Below are positions 6,969 through 11,678 of a stretch of 11,678 nucleotides of DNA, piece by piece. The notes beneath the pieces are model-generated. The model made no database searches and was not told the DNA's origin. It worked only from the letters and a program-made list of their open reading frames with translations. Numbering within the stretch: the first letter of the stretch is position 1; the number at the start of each line of letters is the position of its first letter. Source of the stretch: Patescibacteria group bacterium (GTDB lineage: Bacteria; Patescibacteriota; Patescibacteriia; Patescibacteriales; VMTK01); NCBI GenBank assembly GCA_018896595.1, contig JAHIME010000032.1, positions 1-11,678 of the forward strand, given 5' to 3'. The position numbers and the translations under genes are program-made.

Positions 6969-7640
6969 ATGACTCCGTTTAAATCCAATAAAATAAGCTT
7001 AAACAACGAAAATATTTCCGAACAATTGCGCGCCGCGCGAAAGGCGAAAAACTTAAAACTTGCGGATATCGCCAAAAAATTAAACATCAGCCGCAAATAT
7101 CTTGAAGCTCTGGAAAAAGACGAATACGATAAGCTGCCGCCCGGCGTTTACGGCAAGAACTTCTTGCGCGAATACGCTGTTTTTTTAGGGCTGGATTATG
7201 GCGAGCTGGCAAAAATTTTTACGGCTGAAAATCAAATCAAGCAACATGGCGGGCGGCAAGAGCTTTTTTCCAAGCAGGTGGTTAAAGGCCGCAACTTTAT
7301 GGCCGCTCCGAAAATAATTAAAAGCGCTGTTATCATCGCCGCCGCCTCCGTCTGTTTTATTTATCTCGGTTATCGTTTGGAAAAAATCGTTTCCCCTCCT
7401 GATCTGTCAATTTATAACCCGATGGAAAATTTGATTACTGAAAAAAATTCTCTGCAGGTAGTCGGCAAAACGGAAAAAGAAGCGCAAATTATCATCAACG
7501 GCGAACTGGTTTTAAGCAACACCGCGGGAGACTTTAATAAAACAATAAATTTAAAAAACGGAATTAACATCATTACCATAACCGCCAGCAACAAATACGG
7601 CCGTGACAATACAATTGTCAAGCAGGTGCTGGTAAAATAA
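6969..7640 (+). CDS. RodZ-like HTH protein with one membrane helix and an Ig-like C-terminal domain
   Basis: A 223-aa protein. Residues about 17-85 form a RodZ/Xre-type helix-turn-helix (EQLRAARKAKNLKLADIAKK, then ISRKYLEALEKDEYDKLPP and YGKNFLREYA). In RodZ this domain binds MreB on the inner face of the membrane. A single hydrophobic helix lies at about 116-136. The outer part (about 142-223) is a short beta-rich domain with alternating hydrophobic strands (LQVVGKT, AQIIINGELV, GINIITITASNKYG), resembling a bacterial Ig-like/glucodextranase-B-type module. Orientation is therefore probably HTH inside, Ig-like outside. Canonical RodZ proteins are longer with a different C-terminal domain, so a role in cell shape is only inferred. 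No mreB is visible in the window. recA follows 64 nt later. Confidence 0.82.
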   Translation: MTPFKSNKISLNNENISEQLRAARKAKNLKLADIAKKLNISRKYLEALEKDEYDKLPPGVYGKNFLREYAVFLGLDYGELAKIFTAENQIKQHGGRQELFSKQVVKGRNFMAAPKIIKSAVIIAAASVCFIYLGYRLEKIVSPPDLSIYNPMENLITEKNSLQVVGKTEKEAQIIINGELVLSNTAGDFNKTINLKNGINIITITASNKYGRDNTIVKQVLVK

Positions 7641-7669
7641 TATTTGCAATACGGCAAAAAATACTTTAT

Positions 7670-7695
7670 TATAATAAACATTCACTAACTATAAT
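7670..7695 (+). promoter_or_regulatory. Tandem -10 boxes upstream of recA
   Basis: Perfect TATAAT boxes lie at 7670-7675 and 7690-7695. Neither has a good -35 at normal spacing; TTGCAA at 7644-7649 is 20 bp from the first. The second box ends only 9 nt before the ATG at 7705, so initiation there would give a leader of about 0-3 nt. No LexA-type box is evident. Confidence 0.5.
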
Positions 7696-7704
7696 TATAA
7701 CTAT

Positions 7705-8748
7705 ATGACACAAGACAACCAAAACAGCGAGAAAAAAAATAAAAACATTATTGATGAAAAAATGCAAGCGGCGATGACGGCGGTTGAACAAATAAAGCAA
7801 AGGTTCGGCGAAGGCGCCATAATGAAATTCGGCGAAGCTATGAAAGTTGACGTTGACGCCGTCCCGACCGGCTGCTTGTCGCTTGATATTGCTTTAGGCA
7901 TTGGCGGGGTGCCCAGAGGAAGAATTATTGAAATTTTCGGTCCCGAGGCCTCGGGCAAAACCACCTTGGCCCAGCACATTGTGGCTGAAGTGCAAAAACT
8001 GGGCGGAATCGCCGCTTTCGTTGACGCCGAGCACGCGCTTGACCCCGATTACGCGGCAACAATAGGCATCAACGTGAAAGAAATGCTTATTTCCCAGCCG
8101 GATACGGGCGAGCAAGCGCTGGAAATCGTGGAAACTTTAGTGCGTTCCAACGCGGTTGATGTAGTGGTTATTGACAGCGTAGCGGCGCTGGTGCCGCGGA
8201 AAGAAATTGAGGGTGAGATGGGCGACCAGCATATGGGCTTGCAAGCCCGCTTGATGAGCCAGGCTCTGCGCAAGCTTACCGGCATTGTTTCCAAGACTAA
8301 AACAGTGGTAATATTCATCAACCAAATCAGAATTAAAATCGGAGTATTTTTCGGCAATCCGGAAACCACCACCGGCGGCACAGCTTTGAAATTTTATTCT
8401 TCCGTTAGAATGGAGGTAAGGCGCGCCGCGCAAATCAAGCAAGGCGACAGGATCATCGGCAATCGTGTTAAATGCAAGGTGGTAAAAAACAAGGTGGCCG
8501 CCCCATTCAGAACTTGCGAATTTGACATTATGTACAATGAAGGCATTTCCATATCCGGGGATTTATTAGACACCGGAGTGCAATATGGAGTAGTTTCCAA
8601 GTCCGGCAATTCTTATTCTTTCGGCGACATAAAATTAGGCGTAGGCAGGGAAAATGCCAAAAAATTTCTGCGCGCCGACAAAAAATTAATGAAAGAAATA
8701 AGAAATAAAATATTAAGCGAAGTCAAGGCGAGAGAAGTGGAAGAATAG
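7705..8748 (+). CDS. recA: RecA recombinase
   Basis: RecA coats single-stranded DNA, uses ATP, searches for homology and catalyses strand exchange. It also activates LexA cleavage where the SOS system exists. The sequence is a complete 347-aa RecA. Walker A GPEASGKTT lies at residues 79-87. FVDAEHALDP is the conserved segment downstream, VVVIDSVAALVP is Walker B, and INQIRIKIGVFFGNPETTTGG covers the L2 DNA-binding region. The C-terminal domain is present with a short charged tail (VKAREVEE). The ATG at 7705 is the natural start; the following 25 residues are a charged N-terminal helix typical of the family. There is no Shine-Dalgarno site. No recX or lexA lies beside it. It ends in a convergent arrangement with efp, separated by a strong terminator. 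Confidence 0.98.
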   Translation: MTQDNQNSEKKNKNIIDEKMQAAMTAVEQIKQRFGEGAIMKFGEAMKVDVDAVPTGCLSLDIALGIGGVPRGRIIEIFGPEASGKTTLAQHIVAEVQKLGGIAAFVDAEHALDPDYAATIGINVKEMLISQPDTGEQALEIVETLVRSNAVDVVVIDSVAALVPRKEIEGEMGDQHMGLQARLMSQALRKLTGIVSKTKTVVIFINQIRIKIGVFFGNPETTTGGTALKFYSSVRMEVRRAAQIKQGDRIIGNRVKCKVVKNKVAAPFRTCEFDIMYNEGISISGDLLDTGVQYGVVSKSGNSYSFGDIKLGVGRENAKKFLRADKKLMKEIRNKILSEVKAREVEE

Positions 8749-8756
8749 GATACTTT

Positions 8757-8882
8757 AGATTTTTGATTTTAAATTTTAGATTTAAATAATAAAAAACCTC
8801 CGAACTTATTGGGAGGTTTTTTATTAAATAACTTGATTTTTATTATATAAATCAAAAATCACAAATCTGAAATTAAAAATCT
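8757..8882. repeat. Imperfect inverted repeat filling the recA-efp gap
   Basis: Arms of 27 bp at 8757-8783 and 8856-8882 are complementary at 22 of 27 positions and have a repeated AAATC/AGATTT character. They enclose the terminator at 8791-8822. The right arm ends directly at the efp stop codon and the left begins 8 nt after recA. This could be a small mobile or repeat element carrying a terminator. Confidence 0.55.
8791..8822. terminator. Bidirectional intrinsic terminator between recA and efp
   Basis: AAAAAACCTCC (8791-8801) is perfectly complementary to GGAGGTTTTTT (8812-8822) around a 10-nt loop. The A-run and T-run give a U-tract on either strand, so it can stop both recA and the efp operon. 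Confidence 0.9.
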
Positions 8883-9440
8883 CTATGCCCGCTCCGCGTA
8901 CTCTCCCGTATCGGTATTAATTCTTATCACATCGCCTTCATTGATAAACATAGGAACATTTATTTTGGCGCCGGTTTCCAGCTCAACCGTTTTCGTCACG
9001 CTGCCGGCCGAATTGCCTTTTACTCCCGGAGGAGCTGAAATAACTTTTAATTCCACTTTTACCGGCAAGGAAACGGCTACCGGATTATTGTTAAAATACA
9101 AAACATCAACATCAACGGCTTCTTTTAAAAATTTTAATTTATCCCCGATCTCCTCAACCGGCAAACTGAACTGCTCATAGCTTTCATTGTCCATAAAATA
9201 AGCCTCATTTTCATTTTTATACATAAAATTAGCTTTCTTTTTCTCGGTTTCAGCTTCCTCGGCTTTATCATTGCCTTGAAAAGTTTTTTCAAGCAAACTG
9301 CCGTTGATCAGATTTTTCAATTTGGTTTTTAAAACAGCTCCTCCCCGCCCCATCTTATGATGATCGGTTTTTATTATTACATAAGGGCTGCCGTTCACCT
9401 GAATAATTTTCCCTATTTTAATCTCATTAATGCTTAACAT
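8883..9440 (-). CDS. efp: Translation elongation factor P
   Basis: EF-P enters the ribosomal E site and helps form peptide bonds at consecutive prolines. The protein has 185 aa, the usual length. The N-terminal KOW-like domain begins MLSINEIKIGKIIQVNGSPY and carries the tip loop KMGRGGAV with Arg32. The middle domain spans about 65-125, and the C-terminal OB domain ends GDVIRINTDTGEYAER, the family's hallmark. Bacteria with lysine at the tip usually modify it with beta-lysine or 5-aminopentanol; bacteria with arginine can rhamnosylate it through EarP. No modification gene is visible here. The start at 9440 was chosen because the family N-terminus begins there; the open frame continues to 9524 but overlaps rpsR. 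It starts 2 nt after the rpsR stop, without a Shine-Dalgarno site, suggesting translational coupling. Confidence 0.96.
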   Translation of the reverse strand: MLSINEIKIGKIIQVNGSPYVIIKTDHHKMGRGGAVLKTKLKNLINGSLLEKTFQGNDKAEEAETEKKKANFMYKNENEAYFMDNESYEQFSLPVEEIGDKLKFLKEAVDVDVLYFNNNPVAVSLPVKVELKVISAPPGVKGNSAGSVTKTVELETGAKINVPMFINEGDVIRINTDTGEYAERA

Positions 9441-9442
9441 AT

Positions 9443-9664
9443 TTATCTGCTTACAAACGGCAAAAGCGCCATTACGCGCGATCGCTTGACGGCTATGGCT
9501 AATTTGCGCTGATGCTTGGAGCAAGTTCCTGTCCGCTTTTTAGGTAAAATCTTGCCGTAAGAATTAATAAAACGGTGCAGGGTATGCCCGTCTTTGTAGT
9601 CAACTTCTCTGATATTATTAACGCAAAAATGGCATTGTTTTTCTTTTTTTATCGCATTTTCCAT
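9443..9664 (-). CDS. rpsR: 30S ribosomal protein S18, zinc-binding form
   Basis: S18 sits on the platform of the small subunit next to S6. The 73-aa protein shows the S18 core from about residue 30 (HRFINSYGKILPKKRTGTCSKHQRKLAIAVKRSRVMALLPF). Cys11 and Cys14 (CHFC) with Cys48 and His51 (CSKH) make a plausible zinc site, so this is the metal-binding S18 type; many bacteria have lost these residues. The ATG at 9664 gives a full-length protein. It is the third gene of the classic rpsF-ssb-rpsR order, with efp 2 nt downstream. The 127-nt gap to ssb is filled by a long hairpin element, so rpsR and efp may need transcription through that hairpin or a promoter inside it. Confidence 0.96.
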   Translation of the reverse strand: MENAIKKEKQCHFCVNNIREVDYKDGHTLHRFINSYGKILPKKRTGTCSKHQRKLAIAVKRSRVMALLPFVSR

Positions 9665-9676
9665 AATGATATAATC

Positions 9677-9780
9677 CGAATACTACAAATTATATGCGAA
9701 TACCGCAAATTGCGAATAATGCGAATGGGATAATTCGCATAAAAATCATTTGTAGCATTTGCATATAATTTGTAGATTCG
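9677..9780. repeat. 104-bp hairpin element between ssb and rpsR
   Basis: CGAAT (9677-9681), one unpaired A, then CTACAAATTATATGC (9683-9697) pair perfectly with GCATATAATTTGTAG (9761-9775) and ATTCG (9776-9780): 20 bp with one bulge. Inside, ATGCGAAT (9719-9726) pairs with ATTCGCAT (9733-9740) around GGGATA. ATTTGTAG also occurs as a direct repeat at 9748-9755 and 9768-9775. The element shares words with 6920-6965. It has no gene and looks like a small dispersed palindromic repeat. Confidence 0.8.
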
Positions 9781-9791
9781 CATTATTTATA

Positions 9792-10295
9792 TTAAAACGG
9801 TATGTTCTCCACCTTTATCTCTTCCTCGGCCGGGCTTGTTTCATCGCCGCCAAAAACCGGCTCGTTAACATCAATTACCGGCTCGCTTGATATTGAGGTC
9901 TGCTCTTCAGGCGAAAAATTTCCCATAGGGGCTGACGGCCGTTCCGTTGGCGCGGCCGCAGCGGCTCCCGCGCGATCCAGCATAATCATATTTTCGGCAA
10001 CAATTTCGGTGCGGTAGCGCTTAACGCCGTCCTGTCCAACCCAGTCGCGGGTCTGCAAGCGGCCTTCAATATAAATTTTTGAGCCTTTGCGCAAATACTG
10101 GCCGCAAATTTCCGCCAATCTCCCCCACGCCGCCACATTATGAAATTCAACCCTTTCCTGTTTTTGGCCCGCCTGGTCTTTCCAAATAAAATTCGTCGCT
10201 ACGGCAAATGAAGCGACTGTTTGGCCGGAAGGCGTATTTCTCACTTCCGGATCGCGGGTTAAATTGCCGATAATCATCGCTTTGTTTAAATTCAT
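9792..10295 (-). CDS. ssb: Single-stranded DNA-binding protein SSB
   Basis: SSB protects single-stranded DNA in replication, repair and recombination and recruits partner proteins through its C-terminal tip. The 167-aa protein has the OB-fold at residues 1-108 (MNLNKAMIIGNLTRDPEVR, then QERVEFHNVAAWGRLAEICG and GRLQTRDW). An Ala/Pro/Ser linker follows, then an acidic tail ending KVENIPF. The tip keeps the terminal Ile-Pro-Phe that partners bind; the acidic residues just before it are fewer than in the common DDDIPF. The start at 10295 matches the family N-terminus; an upstream extension of the open frame runs into the hairpin after rpsF. It lies between rpsF and rpsR as in most bacteria. No Shine-Dalgarno site. 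Confidence 0.97.
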   Translation of the reverse strand: MNLNKAMIIGNLTRDPEVRNTPSGQTVASFAVATNFIWKDQAGQKQERVEFHNVAAWGRLAEICGQYLRKGSKIYIEGRLQTRDWVGQDGVKRYRTEIVAENMIMLDRAGAAAAAPTERPSAPMGNFSPEEQTSISSEPVIDVNEPVFGGDETSPAEEEIKVENIPF

Positions 10296-10305
10296 AAATT
10301 TGGCA

Positions 10306-10336
10306 ATAAGCAATCCGAGCACTCGGAATCGCTTAT
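10306..10336 (-). other. Intergenic hairpin between rpsF and ssb
   Basis: ATAAGC (10306-10311) pairs with GCTTAT (10331-10336). The stem continues inward, with one wobble and one bulged base, to CCGAG/CTCGG, giving about 14 bp. No T-tract follows on the minus strand, so it is more likely an mRNA processing or stabilising structure than a terminator. Confidence 0.6.
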
Positions 10337-10344
10337 ATATTTAA

Positions 10345-10830
10345 TTATAATAAATCCTCCGACTTTAAAATTTCATCCAGCTTTTCGTCCAAATCTTTTA
10401 AGTCTGTTTTGCCCTTAATTTTTTCTTTTTCCGCTATTTTGTCCTTTTCTTCCTCTTCTTCCCTTTTGGCGGCGATTTTTTCAGCAATCTTTTTTTCTTG
10501 CTCAATTTCTTCTTTGGTTTTTATTTTTTTCTTAACGATTTGATGGCGCAAAATTTCGCTTGCCAGCCGCAGCGCCCTGTCAATCTTGGCTAATTTTTCG
10601 CCGGCAACGTCAAATTCAACTAACTTATAGTAGCCATGATGAAAATGCCCGATCGGATAAGCAAAGCGCTTTTTGCCCCAATCTTCGGTATGCGTAATGC
10701 TGCCGCTGTTGTCTTCAATCGTCTTGTGAACCATTTCAACGATTGGAACCAACTCATCTTCGCTGAATTTATTGGAGATGATATACAATAATTCATAATG
10801 AGGAATTTCCGATGATTTTACTTTAGACAT
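10345..10830 (-). CDS. rpsF: 30S ribosomal protein S6 with charged C-terminal extension
   Basis: S6 binds S18 and the platform of 16S rRNA. The 161-aa protein has the S6 core at about residues 10-100 (HYELLYIIS, then THTEDWGKKRFAYPI and HHGYYKLVEFD, then IDRALRLASEILRHQIVK). A Lys/Glu-rich helical extension of about 60 residues follows, ending KSEDLL. Typical S6 has about 95-135 aa, and acidic or charged tails occur in many species. It is the first gene of the rpsF-ssb-rpsR-efp operon. The start at 10830 is the only Met upstream of the core. A terminator-bearing leader ends 11 nt upstream of the start codon, so expression is probably attenuated. There is no Shine-Dalgarno site. Confidence 0.96.
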   Translation of the reverse strand: MSKVKSSEIPHYELLYIISNKFSEDELVPIVEMVHKTIEDNSGSITHTEDWGKKRFAYPIGHFHHGYYKLVEFDVAGEKLAKIDRALRLASEILRHQIVKKKIKTKEEIEQEKKIAEKIAAKREEEEEKDKIAEKEKIKGKTDLKDLDEKLDEILKSEDLL

Positions 10831-10841
10831 AAAATTACTAT

Positions 10842-10903
10842 AAAAAAATCCCTAAGATATTCTCATAAACTCCATTAAATCAAATGGAGCAAATATTAGG
10901 GAT
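10842..10903 (-). terminator. Terminator hairpin in the rpsF leader
   Basis: On the minus strand ATCCCTAA (10903-10896) pairs with TTAGGGAT (10855-10848), and seven T residues follow at 10848-10842. The inner hairpin CTCCATT/AATGGAG (10889-10883 with 10876-10870) lies within. A stem plus U-tract located just before rpsF, yet after the promoter, points to attenuation. Confidence 0.75.
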
Positions 10904-10935
10904 CGCGGAGAATACCTTCCCCGGCAAGCCGGGGT
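10842..10935 (-). promoter_or_regulatory. Structured 5' leader of the rpsF operon, putative autoregulatory attenuator
   Basis: In minus-strand order the leader holds a CCCCGG-CTTG-CCGGGG hairpin (10934-10919), segment a TATTCTC (10914-10908), segment b ATCCCTAA (10903-10896), an inner CTCCATT/AATGGAG hairpin, a' GAGAATA (10864-10858), and b' TTAGGGAT (10855-10848) with seven Ts. The a:a' and b:b' helices cross, so they exclude each other or form a pseudoknot. b:b' is the terminator. Known rpsF leaders in many bacteria bind S6:S18 through a stem with a CCG in an internal loop; a CCG occurs here at the end of segment a (10908-10906). Identity with that motif is inferred. Confidence 0.6.
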
Positions 10936-10941
10936 CGCTCT

Positions 10942-10947
10942 ATTATA
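10942..10947 (-). promoter_or_regulatory. Promoter -10 for the rpsF operon
   Basis: A perfect TATAAT on the minus strand lies at 10947-10942. No good -35 is found at 16-18 bp, but the upstream DNA is A/T rich. Initiation near 10935 would place the CCCCGG hairpin at the very 5' end of the mRNA. Confidence 0.55.
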
Positions 10948-11012
10948 ACTATAAAGCTTGGGAAAGGTTATTTTTAAAATTGTATTTATACTCTATCACA
11001 AGATTAAAAAAA

Positions 11013-11041
11013 TTGCAAGAGCCGAGTTTTTATGCTAATTT
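11013..11041 (+). promoter_or_regulatory. Promoter of the methyltransferase gene, predicted leaderless
   Basis: TTGCAA (11013-11018), a 17-bp spacer ending in TGC, and TAATTT (11036-11041) form a -35/extended -10 pair. Initiation 6-7 nt further falls at 11047-11048, on the ATG itself. Confidence 0.5.
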
Positions 11042-11047
11042 TATAGC

Positions 11048-11569
11048 ATGATGATTCAATCAGTATTAATATTCGTATTTCTTTGCCTGCTTACAACGGC
11101 GGTTGCCAGCGGCTCGCTCGCTCCCTGGGTGCCCAGCCGCAAGAAAGATTTAATAAGAATTTTCAAGCTGGCTGATTTAAAGCCCGGCGAAATTTTTTAC
11201 GACTTGGGCTGCGGCGACGGCCGACTAACGGTTTGCGCCGCGAAAAATTTTAAGGCGCGGGCGATCGGCATTGAATTGGCCTTGCCTTTATTTTTCGCCT
11301 GCGCAATCAAAAAACTTTTCAACCGAAACGAATTATTAAAATTCAAGCTGAAAAATTTGTTTAAAGAAAACTTGGCGGAAGCCGATGTTGTCTATATTTT
11401 CGCGCAATCGCCCGGCAAACTTAAGGGCAAAATAAAACAAAAGCTGGAAAATGAATTAAAGCCGGGATCAAGAGTTATAACTTACGCTTTTCCGGTGGAA
11501 GGATGGCGGCCGGAAATTATTGACAAGCCGAGCGACCAAGACGTGGCTGTTTATTTATATAAATTTTAA
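11048..11569 (+). CDS. Membrane-anchored SAM-dependent methyltransferase, FAM173-like
   Basis: A 173-aa class I methyltransferase. A hydrophobic N-terminal helix (about 5-22) is followed by SLAPWVPSRKKDLIRIFKLA. The SAM-binding motif I is YDLGCGDGRL (about 51-60), and an acidic residue in GIEL (about 74-77) probably binds the SAM ribose. Later strands are ADVVYIFAQSP and SRVITYAFP. The arrangement of a membrane helix, a W/F-VPS segment, DLGCGDGR, a GIEL-type motif and a short C-terminal half without an obvious substrate domain resembles the FAM173 family, whose eukaryotic members methylate lysines of mitochondrial membrane proteins. That assignment and a lysine substrate are inferred; generic annotation as class I methyltransferase is safer. 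Two consecutive ATG codons at 11048 and 11051 can serve as start. The next gene begins 3 nt after the stop. Confidence 0.8.
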   Translation: MMIQSVLIFVFLCLLTTAVASGSLAPWVPSRKKDLIRIFKLADLKPGEIFYDLGCGDGRLTVCAAKNFKARAIGIELALPLFFACAIKKLFNRNELLKFKLKNLFKENLAEADVVYIFAQSPGKLKGKIKQKLENELKPGSRVITYAFPVEGWRPEIIDKPSDQDVAVYLYKF

Positions 11570-11572
11570 TCT

Positions 11573-11678
11573 ATGAAATATTTTTTTGTTTTAGGCACCA
11601 ACCCGACATTATCAATAGCCGAACTTTCGGCGGTATTTGGCTTGAACAATAAAAACACCGAATGCCCGACTGGACGGC
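11573..11678 (+). CDS. Partial: N-terminus of a probable TRM11/THUMP-type methyltransferase
   Basis: The frame opens with ATG 3 nt after the preceding stop and stays open to the window edge. The 35 visible residues start MKYFFVLGTNPTLSIAELSA. This FVLGxNPxLSxAEL pattern is seen at the start of TRM11-like THUMP-domain RNA methyltransferases common in archaea and candidate-phyla bacteria. The catalytic part lies outside the window, so the call rests on the N-terminal pattern only. Close spacing suggests one operon with the upstream methyltransferase. Confidence 0.6.
   Translation, partial: MKYFFVLGTNPTLSIAELSAVFGLNNKNTECPTGR

Noticed and set aside
8941..9180. Plus-strand open frame opposite efp
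   Set aside because: It lies entirely within a conserved gene on the other strand and resembles no family.
9441..9524. N-terminal extension of efp
   Set aside because: It overlaps rpsR on the same strand in another frame, and the EF-P N-terminus starts at 9440.
9677..9780. CRISPR array or attachment site reading of the repeated GCGAAT/ATTTGTAG words
   Set aside because: The repeats are inverted, short and unevenly spaced; no unique spacers of constant length exist.
640..11678. TGA reassigned to Gly or Trp
   Set aside because: No in-frame TGA occurs in the conserved genes; Gly and Trp are encoded by ordinary codons.

Overview
The window looks like a chromosomal segment of a Candidate Phyla Radiation (Patescibacteria, probably Parcubacteria-like) genome. 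I infer this from the moderate-to-low GC with A/T-rich gaps, a secreted two-helix VirB2/Mbov_0395-like pilin, a lone solute-binding protein, a RodZ-like HTH-TM-Ig protein directly upstream of recA, and almost no Shine-Dalgarno sequences. There is no rRNA or other direct taxonomic marker, so the placement is an inference. The genetic code looks standard: no in-frame TGA occurs inside any of the conserved genes.

Layout, left to right. (1) Positions 1-348: a small unrecognised single-pass membrane protein. (2) Positions 349-639: a gap with several stem-loops, including an intrinsic terminator, then a promoter that abuts smc. (3) Plus strand 640-8748: smc and a comM/yifB-type AAA+ ATPase 13 nt apart; then a separate unit with a solute-binding protein and, 4 nt later, a pilin-like protein; then a RodZ-like protein; then recA. 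(4) Positions 8749-8882: a bidirectional terminator inside a longer inverted repeat, separating the convergent recA and efp. (5) Minus strand 10830-8883: the ribosomal and replication operon rpsF-ssb-rpsR-efp, preceded by a structured leader with a terminator and a competing helix. A 104-bp hairpin element sits between ssb and rpsR. (6) Plus strand 11048 onward: a membrane-anchored FAM173-like methyltransferase and the start of a probable TRM11/THUMP-type methyltransferase cut by the window edge.

The left part holds chromosome-maintenance and recombination functions (SMC, RecA, ComM) together with two secreted or surface proteins. ComM, RecA and SSB all act on incoming single-stranded DNA in transformable bacteria, and the pilin is compatible with a surface apparatus, but no DNA-uptake machinery is encoded here. 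The right part is a translation operon whose first gene (S6) sits behind an attenuator-like RNA.

The points most worth a second look are the apparently hingeless short SMC, the rpsF leader with crossing helices, the long intergenic hairpin and its smaller relative, the promoters lying almost on the start codons, and the cysteine-rich secreted pilin paired with an orphan solute-binding protein.
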